Positions 8,045 to 17,129 of a DNA stretch of 64,000 bases are shown in pieces; the first letter of the stretch is position 1, and every line of letters starts with the position of its first letter. The notes beneath the pieces are model-generated. The model was not told the DNA's origin. It worked only from the letters and a program-made list of their open reading frames with translations, and did not search any database. A program made the translations under genes and the position numbers. Source of the DNA: Pseudomonadota bacterium (lineage in GTDB: Bacteria > Pseudomonadota > Gammaproteobacteria > Steroidobacterales > Steroidobacteraceae). Location of the stretch: assembly GCA_016720075.1 (NCBI GenBank), contig JADJXW010000021.1:124001-188000 (forward strand), in the 5' to 3' direction.

Positions 8045-9703
8045 TCAGTTCCGCTGCGCCTTGCTGACCTCGCGGATGGCCTTGAATTCGGATCCCCCCT
8101 TCCATTCAGGCCATTCGCGGGAGTCAGCCAGCCTTCTTCCCAATGCATAGAGCAGCGCCGCGTCCGCGGCAATGCCATCCGATCGCCAGGTTTTCGCGTC
8201 GAACTCGTCATTGGGCTGGTGATAGCGATCCTTGTTGTAGGCCTCGGACCAGGCCTTGCCCGCTTCCACGCCGCCCTCTTTCAGGTTGTCGCCCGATTTG
8301 AACGAAATGGCCGGCACACCGCGCTTGGCGAACGAGAAATGATCGGAGCGGAAGAACAGCCCCGCCTCGGGTCGGCTGTCGGGTGAATGCCGGCGCTTCA
8401 ACTTGCCCGCCTCCTCGATCAGCGAGTCCATCAGCGTCAGCGGCGCATCGCCCGAGGTCATGAAGTCGTGTGCCGGTGATGTGGGTCGCGGCGAATCGGT
8501 GTTGAGGTTGGCCACGGTTGTCTCGAGCGGATACAGCGGATGGGTGGCGTAGTACTCCGAACCCAGCAGCCCCTGTTCCTCGGCGCCCACGAACAGGAAA
8601 CCCAGCGAACGCTCGGTGCGCGGCGCCTTCTGGAAGGCGCGCGCGATCTCCAGCAGCTGCGCGACGCCGGCGGCATTGTCCACCGCGCCATTGAAGATGG
8701 CATCGCCCTCGGCATCCGGCTCGCGCTTGCCCAGGTGATCCCAGTGCGCGGTGTACATCACCCATTCGCCGGCATGCTTCGCGCCGGGCAGCACGGCCAT
8801 GATGTTCTTCGAGACCACCTGCTCGCGCTTCACGCTGAATGAAACATCCATCGTCACGCCCTGCAGCGTCACCGGCCGGAACTCGCGCGTGCGCGCCTGC
8901 GCCTTGAGCTCATCGAACTTCAGGCCCGCCTTCTGCAGCAGCAGCGCGGCGGCATCACGCTGTATCCAGCCCTCGAGCGGCACATGCGCCGCGCGCGGAT
9001 CATCGCGCTGCACATCGAACACCGGGCCGGTGTTGCTGTTCTTCACGGTTTCCCAGCCATAGGCGGCGGGCGCCGTTTCGTGGATGACCAGCGCGCCAGC
9101 GGCGCCGCGGCGGGCCATCTCTTCGTACTTGTAGGTCCAGCGGCCGTAGTAGGTCATCGCCTTGCCACCGAAGTCGCCGCTGCCGGTTTCGAAGTCCGGA
9201 TCGTTCACGAGGATCAGCGCGATCTTGCCCTTGAGGTCCTCGTTCCTGAAATCATCCCAGTTGCGCTCGGGCGCGTTGACGCCATAACCCACGAACACCA
9301 CAGGCGCGCGCGCGAGGTTCACCTCGGCGTCGCCGTTCTGCGCGGCACGGATGGCCACCTCGTTGCCCTGCGACCACTGCAGCCCCTCGCGGCCGGCCGT
9401 GGCCTGCACGCGCACCGGGCCGTCGATTTCGGAGCGCGCCAGTGGCACGTCCTGTGTCCAGGCGCGGCTGCCGCCGGGCTGCAGATCGCCCCCGGGTTCA
9501 AGACCTGCTGCAGTCAACTGCGACACCAGGTAGTCGACAGTTCTTGCTTCGCCGGCGCTGGCTGGCGCCCGGCCCTCGAAGTCATCGCCCGACAGCACGC
9601 GGACGTCCCCGGTGATGCGGGCCTGATCGAACTGCGGCGCGCGCGGCGCGCAGGCCATCACCAGCGCCGCGACCAGCGCGGCCGGAAGGATGCGGGATTT
9701 CAT
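8045..9703 (-). CDS. M28-family metallopeptidase, lipoprotein
   Basis: 552 residues from the ATG at 9703, which gives a lipoprotein signal (LVAALVMAC). A PA domain inserted around residues 120-270 (APVVFVGYGVNAPERNWDDF, KIALILVNDPDF) precedes the catalytic M28 domain. That domain has the zinc ligands TAHWDHLG, GAVDNAAGVA and FLFVGAEEQGLLGS (catalytic Glu pair), and a late HF in FRSDHFSFAKRGVPAISF. Such aminopeptidases trim peptides in the periplasm or outside the cell. It is divergent from the next exported metallopeptidase, with about 80 bases between the starts. Confidence 0.94.
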   Translation of the reverse strand: MKSRILPAALVAALVMACAPRAPQFDQARITGDVRVLSGDDFEGRAPASAGEARTVDYLVSQLTAAGLEPGGDLQPGGSRAWTQDVPLARSEIDGPVRVQATAGREGLQWSQGNEVAIRAAQNGDAEVNLARAPVVFVGYGVNAPERNWDDFRNEDLKGKIALILVNDPDFETGSGDFGGKAMTYYGRWTYKYEEMARRGAAGALVIHETAPAAYGWETVKNSNTGPVFDVQRDDPRAAHVPLEGWIQRDAAALLLQKAGLKFDELKAQARTREFRPVTLQGVTMDVSFSVKREQVVSKNIMAVLPGAKHAGEWVMYTAHWDHLGKREPDAEGDAIFNGAVDNAAGVAQLLEIARAFQKAPRTERSLGFLFVGAEEQGLLGSEYYATHPLYPLETTVANLNTDSPRPTSPAHDFMTSGDAPLTLMDSLIEEAGKLKRRHSPDSRPEAGLFFRSDHFSFAKRGVPAISFKSGDNLKEGGVEAGKAWSEAYNKDRYHQPNDEFDAKTWRSDGIAADAALLYALGRRLADSREWPEWKGGSEFKAIREVSKAQRN

Positions 9704-9783
9704 GCGCCAATGCTGCGCCACGACGGCTTTTCGCGCCAGTGCCCGGCTGCGGCATACTGCGCCCACTCACGCGGGAGAAGCAC

Positions 9784-11871
9784 ATGTACCGACCCAAATC
9801 CTGGCGCGCCGTGCTGGCGCTGCTTGCTGTGGCAGTGTCATTTACCGTTCCGGCCGCCGACGCTCCGGGCCAGGCAATCCCCGCCACGCTGGGCACCCAG
9901 GTGGAGGCCGAGCTGGTCGGCCGCTTCGGCGAGGCGCAGCGCGAGCGCATCCATCGCGGCATCGCGCAGACGGCCGCGCTGTGGCGCGCCGCCGACGGCG
10001 ATGGCAACGCCTGGGCCGCCTTCGTGCGCCAGAACTTCGCAGGCTCTCCGGCCGCCGTGGATGCGCTGTTCAACCGCTACCAGCACAACCTGGAGATGAT
10101 CTGGGGACACACGCAGGAAATCAGGCGCGAGCTGAACACGCCCGCGGACCTCGACACCGGCCCGGTCGCGCCCTTCGATGAAACCTTCGCGGCCTGGGAT
10201 CCTTCAGCCCATGTGCTCGACGACCTGTTCGACAACAAGCTCGCCTTCATCGCGCTGCTGAACTTCCCGCTCACGTCGCTCGAAGAGCGCGAGAAAGTGG
10301 GCGCGGGCTGGACCCGCCGGCAATGGGCCGAGACTTTCCTGGCCGAAACCTTCCGCCAGCGGTTGCCGGCCGAGGCCAACCAGGCGGTGTCCGACGCCTA
10401 TGCCGCCTCGGGCCAGTACATCGCCGGCTACAACATCTGGATGCACCACCTGGTGGATGCGAAGGGTGCGCGGTTGTTCCCCGCAGGCAAGCGGCTGCTG
10501 TCGCACTGGAACCTGCGCGATGAACTGAAGGCCAACTACGCCGATCGCAAGGATGGCCTGGCCAAGCAGCGCACCATCCAGAAGGTGATGGAACGCATCG
10601 TGGCGCAGGACATCCCGGCAGTGGTGGTGGACAACCCCGCGGTGGACTGGAATCCGTTCACGAACACCGTGACGCGGGCGGCCGTGAACGACGCGCCTGC
10701 GGATGCGGCGAAGGCCTCCACGGCTGCGCCCGATGCCACCCGCGAGCCCGACACGCGCTATGCGCGCTGGCTCGCCAACTTTCGCGCCATGCAGGTGGTC
10801 GACAGATACTCCCCCAGCCAGCCCACACACATCGTCCGCGTGTTCGAAACGGGCAGGCAGCTTTCCGAGGCGCGCGTGCAGGCCATGCTCGAACAGCTGC
10901 TGGGCTCGCCGCAGGTGAAGCAGGTGGGCGCGCTGATCCAGAAGCGGCTGGGCCGCAAGCTCGAGCCCTTCGACATCTGGTACGCGGGCTTCCGGCCCAG
11001 CGCCGACCAGGACGAAGCCCAGCTCGATGCCATCGTGGCCAAGCGCTTTCCCGACGCCGCCGCGTACCAGCGCGACATCCCGAACATGCTGCGCGCGCTG
11101 GGCTTCGCGCCTGATCGGGCCGACTACGTGGCGCGGCACATCGTGGTGGATCCGGCGCGCGGCTCGGGGCATGCGATGGGCGCCGCGATGAAGGGGGAAC
11201 CGGCGCACCTGCGCACGCGCTTCGAGCGCGACGGCATGAACTACAAGGGCTACAACATCGCCGTCCACGAGATGTGCCACAACGTCGAGCAGACCTTCTC
11301 GCTGAACGACGTGGAGTACTACACGCTGCGCGGCGTGCCGAACACCGCCTTCACCGAGGCTCTGGCTTTCACCTGCCAGGATCGCGACCTCGAGGTGCTG
11401 GGCCTGGCCAAGGTGGACGCGAAGGCGCGCGCGCTCGATGCGCTCGACACCTTCTGGGGCGCCTACGAGATTGGCGGCGTCGCGCTGGTGGACATGCAGG
11501 TGTGGCGCTGGCTTTACGCGCATCCTGATGCCACGCCGGCGCAGCTGCGCGAGGCGGTGCTCGGCATCGCGAAGGACACGTGGAACAAATGGTTCGCTCC
11601 GGTGTTCGGCGTGCGTGATGTGACTCTGCTTGCGATCTACTCGCACACCATCAACAACATGCTCTACCTGCCCGACTATCCCATCGGGCACATGATCGCC
11701 TTCCAGGTGAAGGCGCAGATGGAGAAAGCCGGCAACTTCGGCGCGGAGTTCGAACGCGTGTCGCGCATCGGTTCGCTGGCGCCGGACCTGTGGATGATCC
11801 AGGCCACCGGCAAGCCGGTGGGGCCCGAGGCGCTGATCGAGGCCACAGCCAGGGCGCTGCGCGAGTTCTGA
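9784..11871 (+). CDS. Exported HEXXH metallopeptidase of unrecognised family
   Basis: 695 residues from the ATG at 9784, with a Sec signal (LALLAVAVSFTVPAADA). The zinc motif is NIAVHEMCHNVEQTF near residue 495 (HExCH). About 30 residues later FTEALAFTCQDRDLE offers a Glu third ligand, as in gluzincins. The N-terminal half is helical with no motif I can assign. It is not a typical M49 enzyme (no HELLGH) and I cannot place it in a named family, so peptidase activity is inferred from the HEXXH-plus-Glu arrangement. It ends two bases before the fructokinase start but is functionally unrelated to it. Confidence 0.7.
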   Translation: MYRPKSWRAVLALLAVAVSFTVPAADAPGQAIPATLGTQVEAELVGRFGEAQRERIHRGIAQTAALWRAADGDGNAWAAFVRQNFAGSPAAVDALFNRYQHNLEMIWGHTQEIRRELNTPADLDTGPVAPFDETFAAWDPSAHVLDDLFDNKLAFIALLNFPLTSLEEREKVGAGWTRRQWAETFLAETFRQRLPAEANQAVSDAYAASGQYIAGYNIWMHHLVDAKGARLFPAGKRLLSHWNLRDELKANYADRKDGLAKQRTIQKVMERIVAQDIPAVVVDNPAVDWNPFTNTVTRAAVNDAPADAAKASTAAPDATREPDTRYARWLANFRAMQVVDRYSPSQPTHIVRVFETGRQLSEARVQAMLEQLLGSPQVKQVGALIQKRLGRKLEPFDIWYAGFRPSADQDEAQLDAIVAKRFPDAAAYQRDIPNMLRALGFAPDRADYVARHIVVDPARGSGHAMGAAMKGEPAHLRTRFERDGMNYKGYNIAVHEMCHNVEQTFSLNDVEYYTLRGVPNTAFTEALAFTCQDRDLEVLGLAKVDAKARALDALDTFWGAYEIGGVALVDMQVWRWLYAHPDATPAQLREAVLGIAKDTWNKWFAPVFGVRDVTLLAIYSHTINNMLYLPDYPIGHMIAFQVKAQMEKAGNFGAEFERVSRIGSLAPDLWMIQATGKPVGPEALIEATARALREF

Positions 11872-11873
11872 AG

Positions 11874-12788
11874 ATGGCATCCGCGCGCGCAACGCCGCTG
11901 TCGGTGGTCTGCTTCGGCGAGATCCTGTGGGATGTGCTGCCGCGCGGCACATTCCTGGGCGGCGCGCCGCTGAATGTGGCGGCCCATCTGGCGCGACTCG
12001 GTCTGAACGCGGGGCTGGTATCGCGTGTCGGTCCGGATGAGCGCGGTCTGGCGGCGATGGCGCTCGTCCGGAAACTGGGCGTGGATAGCAGCCTGCAGCA
12101 GGACTATGCGCTGCCCACAGGCGAAGCGCGCGCCGTGCTCGCCGCCGATGGATCGGCCTCCTACGAGTTCGAGACACCGGCGTCCTGGGACGCCATCGAG
12201 TTCGACGACGAAGTGCGCAACGCGGTGCAGTCCGCGGACGCGCTGGTGTTCGGTTCGCTGGCCCAGCGCGATGCGCGCAGCCGCGAGGCGCTGCGCCAGT
12301 GCCTGGCGCTGGCGGACTATCGGGTGTTCGACGTGAACCTGCGCCAGCCGCATCACGATGCGCGGGTGGTGCTCGAATCCCTGCGCGAGGCGGACTTCGT
12401 CAAGCTCAATGAAGAGGAATGCATCATCGTGGGCGCATGGCTGGGCACGTCGGGCGATCCCGATGCACTGCGCATCGCCATCGAACGCCTGCGCGCGGGC
12501 CACAGGACCCATCCGCTGCAGCTTTGCATCACGCGTGGCGGCGACGGCGCGCTGCTGTGGGCCGACGGCCGCTGGCATTCGCAGCCGGCGGTGCCTGTGA
12601 AGGTGGTGGATACCGTCGGCGCCGGGGATTCATTCCTGGCGATGCTGCTCGCGCAGCGCCTGCGGGGCGTGGCGCCGGCGCTGGCACTGCAGCGCGCGGC
12701 GGCTCTGGGTTCGTTCGTGGCGTCCCGGGCTGGCGCGGTGCCGGACTACGACCCGCGCCAGCTGGTTCCGGATTTCGCCTTGGCCTGA
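11874..12788 (+). CDS. PfkB-family fructokinase
   Basis: 304 residues. The N-terminal substrate-binding block VVCFGEILWDVLPRGTFLGG and the C-terminal PfkB signature KVVDTVGAGDSFLAML with the catalytic Asp are both intact, as is LGGAPLNVAAHLARLG. Fructose is the likely substrate because the next gene is sucrose phosphorylase, which liberates fructose. The ATG at 11874 follows the preceding stop by two bases. The 3' end overlaps the convergent sucrose phosphorylase gene by 43 bases. The alternative of another hexose or a nucleoside cannot be excluded from motifs alone. Confidence 0.9.
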   Translation: MASARATPLSVVCFGEILWDVLPRGTFLGGAPLNVAAHLARLGLNAGLVSRVGPDERGLAAMALVRKLGVDSSLQQDYALPTGEARAVLAADGSASYEFETPASWDAIEFDDEVRNAVQSADALVFGSLAQRDARSREALRQCLALADYRVFDVNLRQPHHDARVVLESLREADFVKLNEEECIIVGAWLGTSGDPDALRIAIERLRAGHRTHPLQLCITRGGDGALLWADGRWHSQPAVPVKVVDTVGAGDSFLAMLLAQRLRGVAPALALQRAAALGSFVASRAGAVPDYDPRQLVPDFALA

Positions 12789-14251
12789 AAGCGCAGCGAG
12801 GCGGGTCCGGTGGCCGTGGAGTATTCCAGGCGATAGTCGGCAGTGCGCAGGTCGATGAACAACTGCGCGAAGTCCGCGCCGTGTCGCCAGCCCATCTCGA
12901 GCAGATGCGGCTCGCCCTGCGACAGCGTGAATTCCCCTGCAAAAGCAGGATGCTCGTTGCGCAGGCGGATCAGCGCGAACAGGTCCTGCACCACGGGACG
13001 ATGCACGGCGGCCTGCACTTCGGCCTGCGTGTAGTAGTGCCGGTTGATGTCGCGCCCCACGCGCGTGCGCTTGAGCAGCGCCATGTCGTTCACGCCGGCC
13101 AGCAGGCCCACGTAGTACACCTGCGGCACGCCGGGCAGGAAGAACTGGATGGCGCGCGCCAGCAGGTAGCGGCGCTCGTCGCGACCCAGCGCATCGAAAT
13201 AGGTGCAGTTCACCTGGTACAGGTCGAGGTTCGAGGCCGCTGCGCCGGTGGCTTCGCGGCTCTGCCCGCGGCTGTTCTGGTGGATGCTCTCTACCAGATG
13301 GTCGATGTCCGCCGGGGGCACGAGGCCCGGCCGGGCGTTGCGATCGGTTGCATCGGCGCCCACGTCCACCACGCCGATGCCATCGTGCGTGTCGAGCACG
13401 GTTACCGCATTGGTGGGGCGCACGCGGATCCATTCGCGCAGGTGCCGGGCCTCGCCTGCCGCGAAGGCCTGCAGCACCAGCGGCGGCAGCGCGAAGTCAT
13501 AGACCCAGTCGACGCGCGCGGCGATCTCGACCTGCTTGCGGTAGTAGGAGTGCACTTCCACCAGCACCTCGATGCCCAGTGCGCGCGCCTGCGCCGCAAA
13601 CTCGTCGATGAACTGGAAGGTCTGCGGCGTCATGAAGCAGCTGGTGCCGGGCGTCTTGATGGCATAGCCCACGGCATCGAGCCGCACCATGCGGATGTCG
13701 TTCGCCGCGAACTGTTCCAGGATGCGCCGCAGGTAGCGCGCCCCTTCCGGATGGTGCACGTCGATGTCGATCTGCTGCGGCGTGAAGGTGGTCCACAGCA
13801 CGCGCTGCTCGCCGTTCTGCAGGAACACCTCGGTGAACGGCAGGCCAGGGCGCGGCCGATACACCGCCCGCAGGTCCGCCTCGGAAGCGCCGCCGGGAAA
13901 CACGCGCTCGCGCGTGAGAAACATGCCCGCATACGGCGAGGCATCGCCGCGCGCGGAGTAGTCGAGGAACTGCGGCGACTGGCTCGACACATGGTTTACG
14001 ATCACATCGGCCATCAGGTCGACACCGGCGCCGAGCATCTTCACGTCGGTCCAGTCACCAAGCCGGCCATCCACCTGCGTATGGTCGATGGGGTCGAACC
14101 CGGCATCCGAGCCATCGATGGGATGGAAGAAGGGCAGCAGGTGGATGCCCCCGAACAGCCCCGCCAGCGGGCCGGCCAGCAGCTGCTGCAGTCCGGCAAA
14201 GGAACCCCCGAGGCGGTCCACATAGGTGATGAGCTGGACTTGATTGCGCAT
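12746..14251 (-). CDS. Sucrose phosphorylase (GH13 subfamily 18)
   Basis: 501 residues. It converts sucrose and phosphate to alpha-glucose-1-phosphate and fructose in the cytoplasm. The family-specific blocks are intact: MRNQVQLITYVDRLGG at the N-terminus, LLPFFHPIDGSDAGFDPIDH, the nucleophile Asp in MVRLDAVGYAIKTPGTSCF, the acid/base Glu in VLVEVHSYY, the stabilising Asp in VLDTHDGIGVVD, and GAAASNLDLYQVNCTY. Length fits bifidobacterial enzymes (about 504). The ATG at 14251 sits 70 bases from the divergent carrier gene with a LacI-type operator between. Related sucrose-6-phosphate or glucosylglycerate phosphorylases are less likely given these blocks. Confidence 0.93.
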   Translation of the reverse strand: MRNQVQLITYVDRLGGSFAGLQQLLAGPLAGLFGGIHLLPFFHPIDGSDAGFDPIDHTQVDGRLGDWTDVKMLGAGVDLMADVIVNHVSSQSPQFLDYSARGDASPYAGMFLTRERVFPGGASEADLRAVYRPRPGLPFTEVFLQNGEQRVLWTTFTPQQIDIDVHHPEGARYLRRILEQFAANDIRMVRLDAVGYAIKTPGTSCFMTPQTFQFIDEFAAQARALGIEVLVEVHSYYRKQVEIAARVDWVYDFALPPLVLQAFAAGEARHLREWIRVRPTNAVTVLDTHDGIGVVDVGADATDRNARPGLVPPADIDHLVESIHQNSRGQSREATGAAASNLDLYQVNCTYFDALGRDERRYLLARAIQFFLPGVPQVYYVGLLAGVNDMALLKRTRVGRDINRHYYTQAEVQAAVHRPVVQDLFALIRLRNEHPAFAGEFTLSQGEPHLLEMGWRHGADFAQLFIDLRTADYRLEYSTATGPASLRFQAKAKSGTSWRGS

Positions 14252-14262
14252 GGATCCTATGA

Positions 14263-14276
14263 TGCAATCGATTGCA
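14263..14276. promoter_or_regulatory. LacI-type operator of the sucrose locus
   Basis: TGCAATCGATTGCA is a perfect 14-bp palindrome with a central CpG, the form typical of LacI/GalR-family operators. It lies 12 bases upstream of the sucrose phosphorylase start and 46 bases upstream of the divergent MFS carrier start, so a repressor bound here could block both promoters. The LacI-family gene at 15536-16570 is the obvious regulator. Confidence 0.75.
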
Positions 14277-14321
14277 ACAAGCTGTAAAGACCAATCACTG
14301 GCTACGGCAAGCGGGGGCCCC

Positions 14322-15539
14322 ATGAACGACGGTCGCGACCAGGTCCGGCTCAAATGGCTGACGTGCCTGATGTTCCTGATGTTCGCCATGACCAGCGACG
14401 CGGTGGGCAGCGTCATCCCGCGCGTACTCGAGGAGTACAGGCTTTCACTGAAAGCCGCCAGCGCCTTTCATTACGCGCCCATGATCGCCATCGCGATCGG
14501 CGCGCTGTCGCTGGGCTTCCTGGCCGATCGGCTGGGCCGCCGGCGCACCATCGTGCTGGGACTGGCGCTCTATGGCGCAAGCTCGCTGCTGTTCGCGTTC
14601 GGCAATTCCTTCCTGCAGTTCGTCGCGCTGCTGGCGGTGGCGGGCTTCGGCATCAGCATCTTCAAGATCGGCGCGTTGGCGCTGATCGGTGACATCTCGC
14701 GCAACAACGCCGAGCACACACGGCTGATGAACACCGTCGAGGGTTTCTTCGGCGTGGGCGCCATCATCGGTCCTGCCATCGTCGCCGTGCTGCTCAGCGC
14801 CGGCTTCTCGTGGAAATGGCTGTATGTGTGCGCGGCCATCATCTGCTTCGGGCTGCTGGCAATGGCGATGACAGGCCGGTATCCCGAGGTTAAGCACCAG
14901 GCAACCGAGCGCATCGACCTGGCGCGCACGCTGCGACTGATGCGCGACCGGCACGCCATCGGCTTTTCGCTGCTGATCATGCTGTACGTGGCCGTCGAGG
15001 TGGCCATCTACGTGTGGATGCCCACGTACCTGCAGGACTACGGCGGCGCCTACGCCTGGCTGCCGGTCTACGCGCTGACGCTGTTCTTCGTGCTGCGCGC
15101 GGCGGGCCGGTTCCTTGCCGTGTGGCTGCTCGGGCGGTACCGCTGGAACCACATCCTGGCGGTCTTTGGACTTGCGATCTTCGGCTGCTTCGCCGGATCG
15201 CTGTGGTTTGGCGTCGACGCCGGCGCGTGGCTGCTGCCGATCTCCGGCCTGTTCATGTCGATGATCTACCCGACGCTCAATTCCAAGGGCATCAGCGGCT
15301 TCCGCGCCGACGAACAGGGCGCGGTGGCCGGCGTGATCCTGTTCTTCACCGCGGTGGCAGCGGCAGCGGGCCCGCTGGCGATGGCCGCGGTGAGTGATGC
15401 GGGTGGCAGCCTGCGACATGGCTTCGCACTGGCCACGGCATTCGCGGGGTTGCTGGCGCTTGGTCTGCTCTACAACGGCATTGCCGATCCGGCCGCGCCA
15501 CGGCTGGCCGCGCGCGAGGCGCGGGGCACCGGCGCCTAG
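14322..15539 (+). CDS. MFS transporter, probable sucrose/sugar carrier
   Basis: 405 residues, 12 predicted transmembrane segments. The loop between segments 2 and 3 carries the MFS signature GFLADRLGRRRTIVLG. The first segment contains LMFLMFAMTSDAVGSVIPRVL. Position between sucrose phosphorylase (divergent) and a LacI regulator (convergent, overlapping by four bases) makes sucrose the best guess for the substrate; the sequence alone only shows a secondary carrier. The start at 14322 follows a purine-rich GGGGG stretch and leaves room for the shared operator. Confidence 0.85.
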   Translation: MNDGRDQVRLKWLTCLMFLMFAMTSDAVGSVIPRVLEEYRLSLKAASAFHYAPMIAIAIGALSLGFLADRLGRRRTIVLGLALYGASSLLFAFGNSFLQFVALLAVAGFGISIFKIGALALIGDISRNNAEHTRLMNTVEGFFGVGAIIGPAIVAVLLSAGFSWKWLYVCAAIICFGLLAMAMTGRYPEVKHQATERIDLARTLRLMRDRHAIGFSLLIMLYVAVEVAIYVWMPTYLQDYGGAYAWLPVYALTLFFVLRAAGRFLAVWLLGRYRWNHILAVFGLAIFGCFAGSLWFGVDAGAWLLPISGLFMSMIYPTLNSKGISGFRADEQGAVAGVILFFTAVAAAAGPLAMAAVSDAGGSLRHGFALATAFAGLLALGLLYNGIADPAAPRLAAREARGTGA

Positions 15540-16570
15540 CGCGGCGCCGTCGACTCGCGCACCACCAGCTCCGCCGGCATCGTGGCCGAGGGGGTTTCCT
15601 CGCCGTCGATGCGCCGGAACAGCAGATCCACCAGCGTGCGCGCGCCGCGCTGCATGTCCTGGCGCACCGTGGTGAGCGAGGGCGTGACCTGCGTGGCCAG
15701 CCACACATCGTCGTAGCCGGCCACCGCCACGTCCTGCGGCACCCGCAGGCCACTGGCGGTGATGGCGCGCATCGCGCTGATCGCGATCACATCCGTGGCG
15801 GCGAACACCGCGTCGAAGCGCGGGCCTTCGCGCAGCGCCGCGCGCACGGCGTCGTAGGCGGCATCGGGTGTCATGTGCGCCGGCACCACATGCGGCTCGG
15901 CGGTGCCGCGCGGACCGGCCGCGAGCGCCTGCACATAGCCCTCGTATCGCTGGCGCATCTCGGGCGCCGTGGTTTCGCCGAGGAAGACGATGCGGCGTCG
16001 GCCGGTTTCCAGCAGATGCGAAACGGCCCGCAGCGCGCCACCGGTGTTGTCGGAGCCCACGCTGCAGTAGTGCTGTCGGGGCAGGTGCCCGCCCCACACC
16101 ACCAGCGGCTGGTAATGGCGCGCTGCGGCTTCCAGTGCCTTGTGCTCGGTGCTCTGGCCGATGACGATGATGCCGTCGGAGCGCTGCGAGCCGATGAGCC
16201 GATCGAGCCAGCCCTCCATCGGCGGCAGGATCTTCTGCAGCAGCATGCCGTAGCCGCGCGTGGTGATCTCGTCGGCCAGGTGCCCCAGCATCTGCACGAA
16301 GAAGGGATCGGTGAGCGGCTGGCCCGCCTCATGGCCCAGCGGAATGACCACGGAGACCTGCTGCGTGCGTTGCAGTCGCAGGTTGCGCGCCGTGCTGTTG
16401 ACCACATAGCCCCGGTCGCGCGCGAGCTTCAGGATTTCCTCGCGCTTGGCCTTGGCCACCAGCGGACTGCCCGCCAGCGCGCGCGACACCGTCGAGGCCG
16501 AAACACCCGCCAGGCGGGCGATGTCGGCCATTCGGGTTGCGCTGGGTGGAGTTCGCTTGCGGGTTGCCAT
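15536..16570 (-). CDS. LacI-family transcriptional regulator of the sucrose locus
   Basis: 344 residues from the ATG at 16570. The N-terminal LacI helix-turn-helix reads MADIARLAGVSASTVSRALAG, followed by the hinge helix region (NSTARNLRLQRTQ). The periplasmic-binding-protein-like effector domain follows (VSVVIPLG, SDGIIVIGQS, GGALRAVSHLLETG, RIVFLGE, VAVAGYDD, LTTVRQDM). The C-terminus is at its usual length. It overlaps the stop of the convergent carrier gene. It most likely represses the sucrose genes by binding TGCAATCGATTGCA, with sucrose or a product as inducer. Confidence 0.93.
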   Translation of the reverse strand: MATRKRTPPSATRMADIARLAGVSASTVSRALAGSPLVAKAKREEILKLARDRGYVVNSTARNLRLQRTQQVSVVIPLGHEAGQPLTDPFFVQMLGHLADEITTRGYGMLLQKILPPMEGWLDRLIGSQRSDGIIVIGQSTEHKALEAAARHYQPLVVWGGHLPRQHYCSVGSDNTGGALRAVSHLLETGRRRIVFLGETTAPEMRQRYEGYVQALAAGPRGTAEPHVVPAHMTPDAAYDAVRAALREGPRFDAVFAATDVIAISAMRAITASGLRVPQDVAVAGYDDVWLATQVTPSLTTVRQDMQRGARTLVDLLFRRIDGEETPSATMPAELVVRESTAPR

Positions 16571-16599
16571 GCCGCGCAGGATAGCGCAGGCGGCGGTCA

Positions 16600-16630
16600 A
16601 CGGCGGGAAGGGGTCACTCCTTCCCGCCGT
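16600..16630 (-). terminator. Strong hairpin after the small glycine-rich gene
   Basis: Perfect 12-bp arms (ACGGCGGGAAGG at 16600-16611 and its complement at 16619-16630) enclose a 7-base loop. The hairpin begins eight bases after the stop codon of the minus-strand gene 16638-16913 and separates it from lacI. No U-tract follows, so it is terminator-like or an mRNA-stabilising structure rather than a textbook intrinsic terminator. Confidence 0.5.
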
Positions 16631-16637
16631 CGCTACA

Positions 16638-16913
16638 TCACTTGCTGCCGGCCATCTTCTTCTTGAGGAAGCCGACCACGAGGGGCAGCAGCAGGCCCAC
16701 CAGAGCCGAGCTGCCCACATTGCCGGCCTGGCCAAGGCTGGCGAGGCCGCCGAGATGATTGGCCAGCTGGCCACCGCCCAGTCCACCCACCGCACCGAGC
16801 ACGGTATTGAGCACTGGCCCGAGGCTGGTGGCCTTGGAAACGGCACCACCGACGTTGCCACCCACGCCACCACTTACCAGGCTGATCAGCAAGTTCACGA
16901 GGCTCGAATCCAT
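16638..16913 (-). CDS. Small glycine-rich membrane-associated protein
   Basis: 91 residues from the ATG at 16913, which has a very good ribosome site (GAGAGGAAC). Gly- and Leu-rich low-complexity sequence (SGGVGGNVGGAVSKATS, GAVGGLGGGQLANHLGG) surrounds a C-terminal hydrophobic segment ALVGLLLPLVVGFL that ends with KKKMAGSK. The pattern resembles small DUF937-like or glycine-zipper proteins that associate with membranes. I cannot assign a function. It is a single-gene unit with a strong hairpin downstream. Confidence 0.75.
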   Translation of the reverse strand: MDSSLVNLLISLVSGGVGGNVGGAVSKATSLGPVLNTVLGAVGGLGGGQLANHLGGLASLGQAGNVGSSALVGLLLPLVVGFLKKKMAGSK

Positions 16914-17129
16914 GTTCCTCTCCCTTTCTCTTTTCTTATGGTTGTTGGCGACCAGCGAGCGCTCACTGTTCATCCGTGATTTCGCTCACCGCAGCGCATC
17001 GTATGGCTTCCGTTGCTTTCCGGCCATTCGTGCCTAGGCAGGCACGCCTTTGCCTGCATTGCCACGCGTGCGACAGCGGGTGATCATTGCGCGCGACTTT
17101 TTCCCGCGAATCATATGAGAGGGGGCGAC

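Noticed and set aside
10204..12177. Minus-strand ORF of 657 codons
   Set aside because: Shadow of the HEXXH peptidase and fructokinase; low-complexity composition.
14445..16097. Minus-strand ORF of 550 codons
   Set aside because: Shadow of the MFS carrier and of lacI in another frame; no domain pattern.
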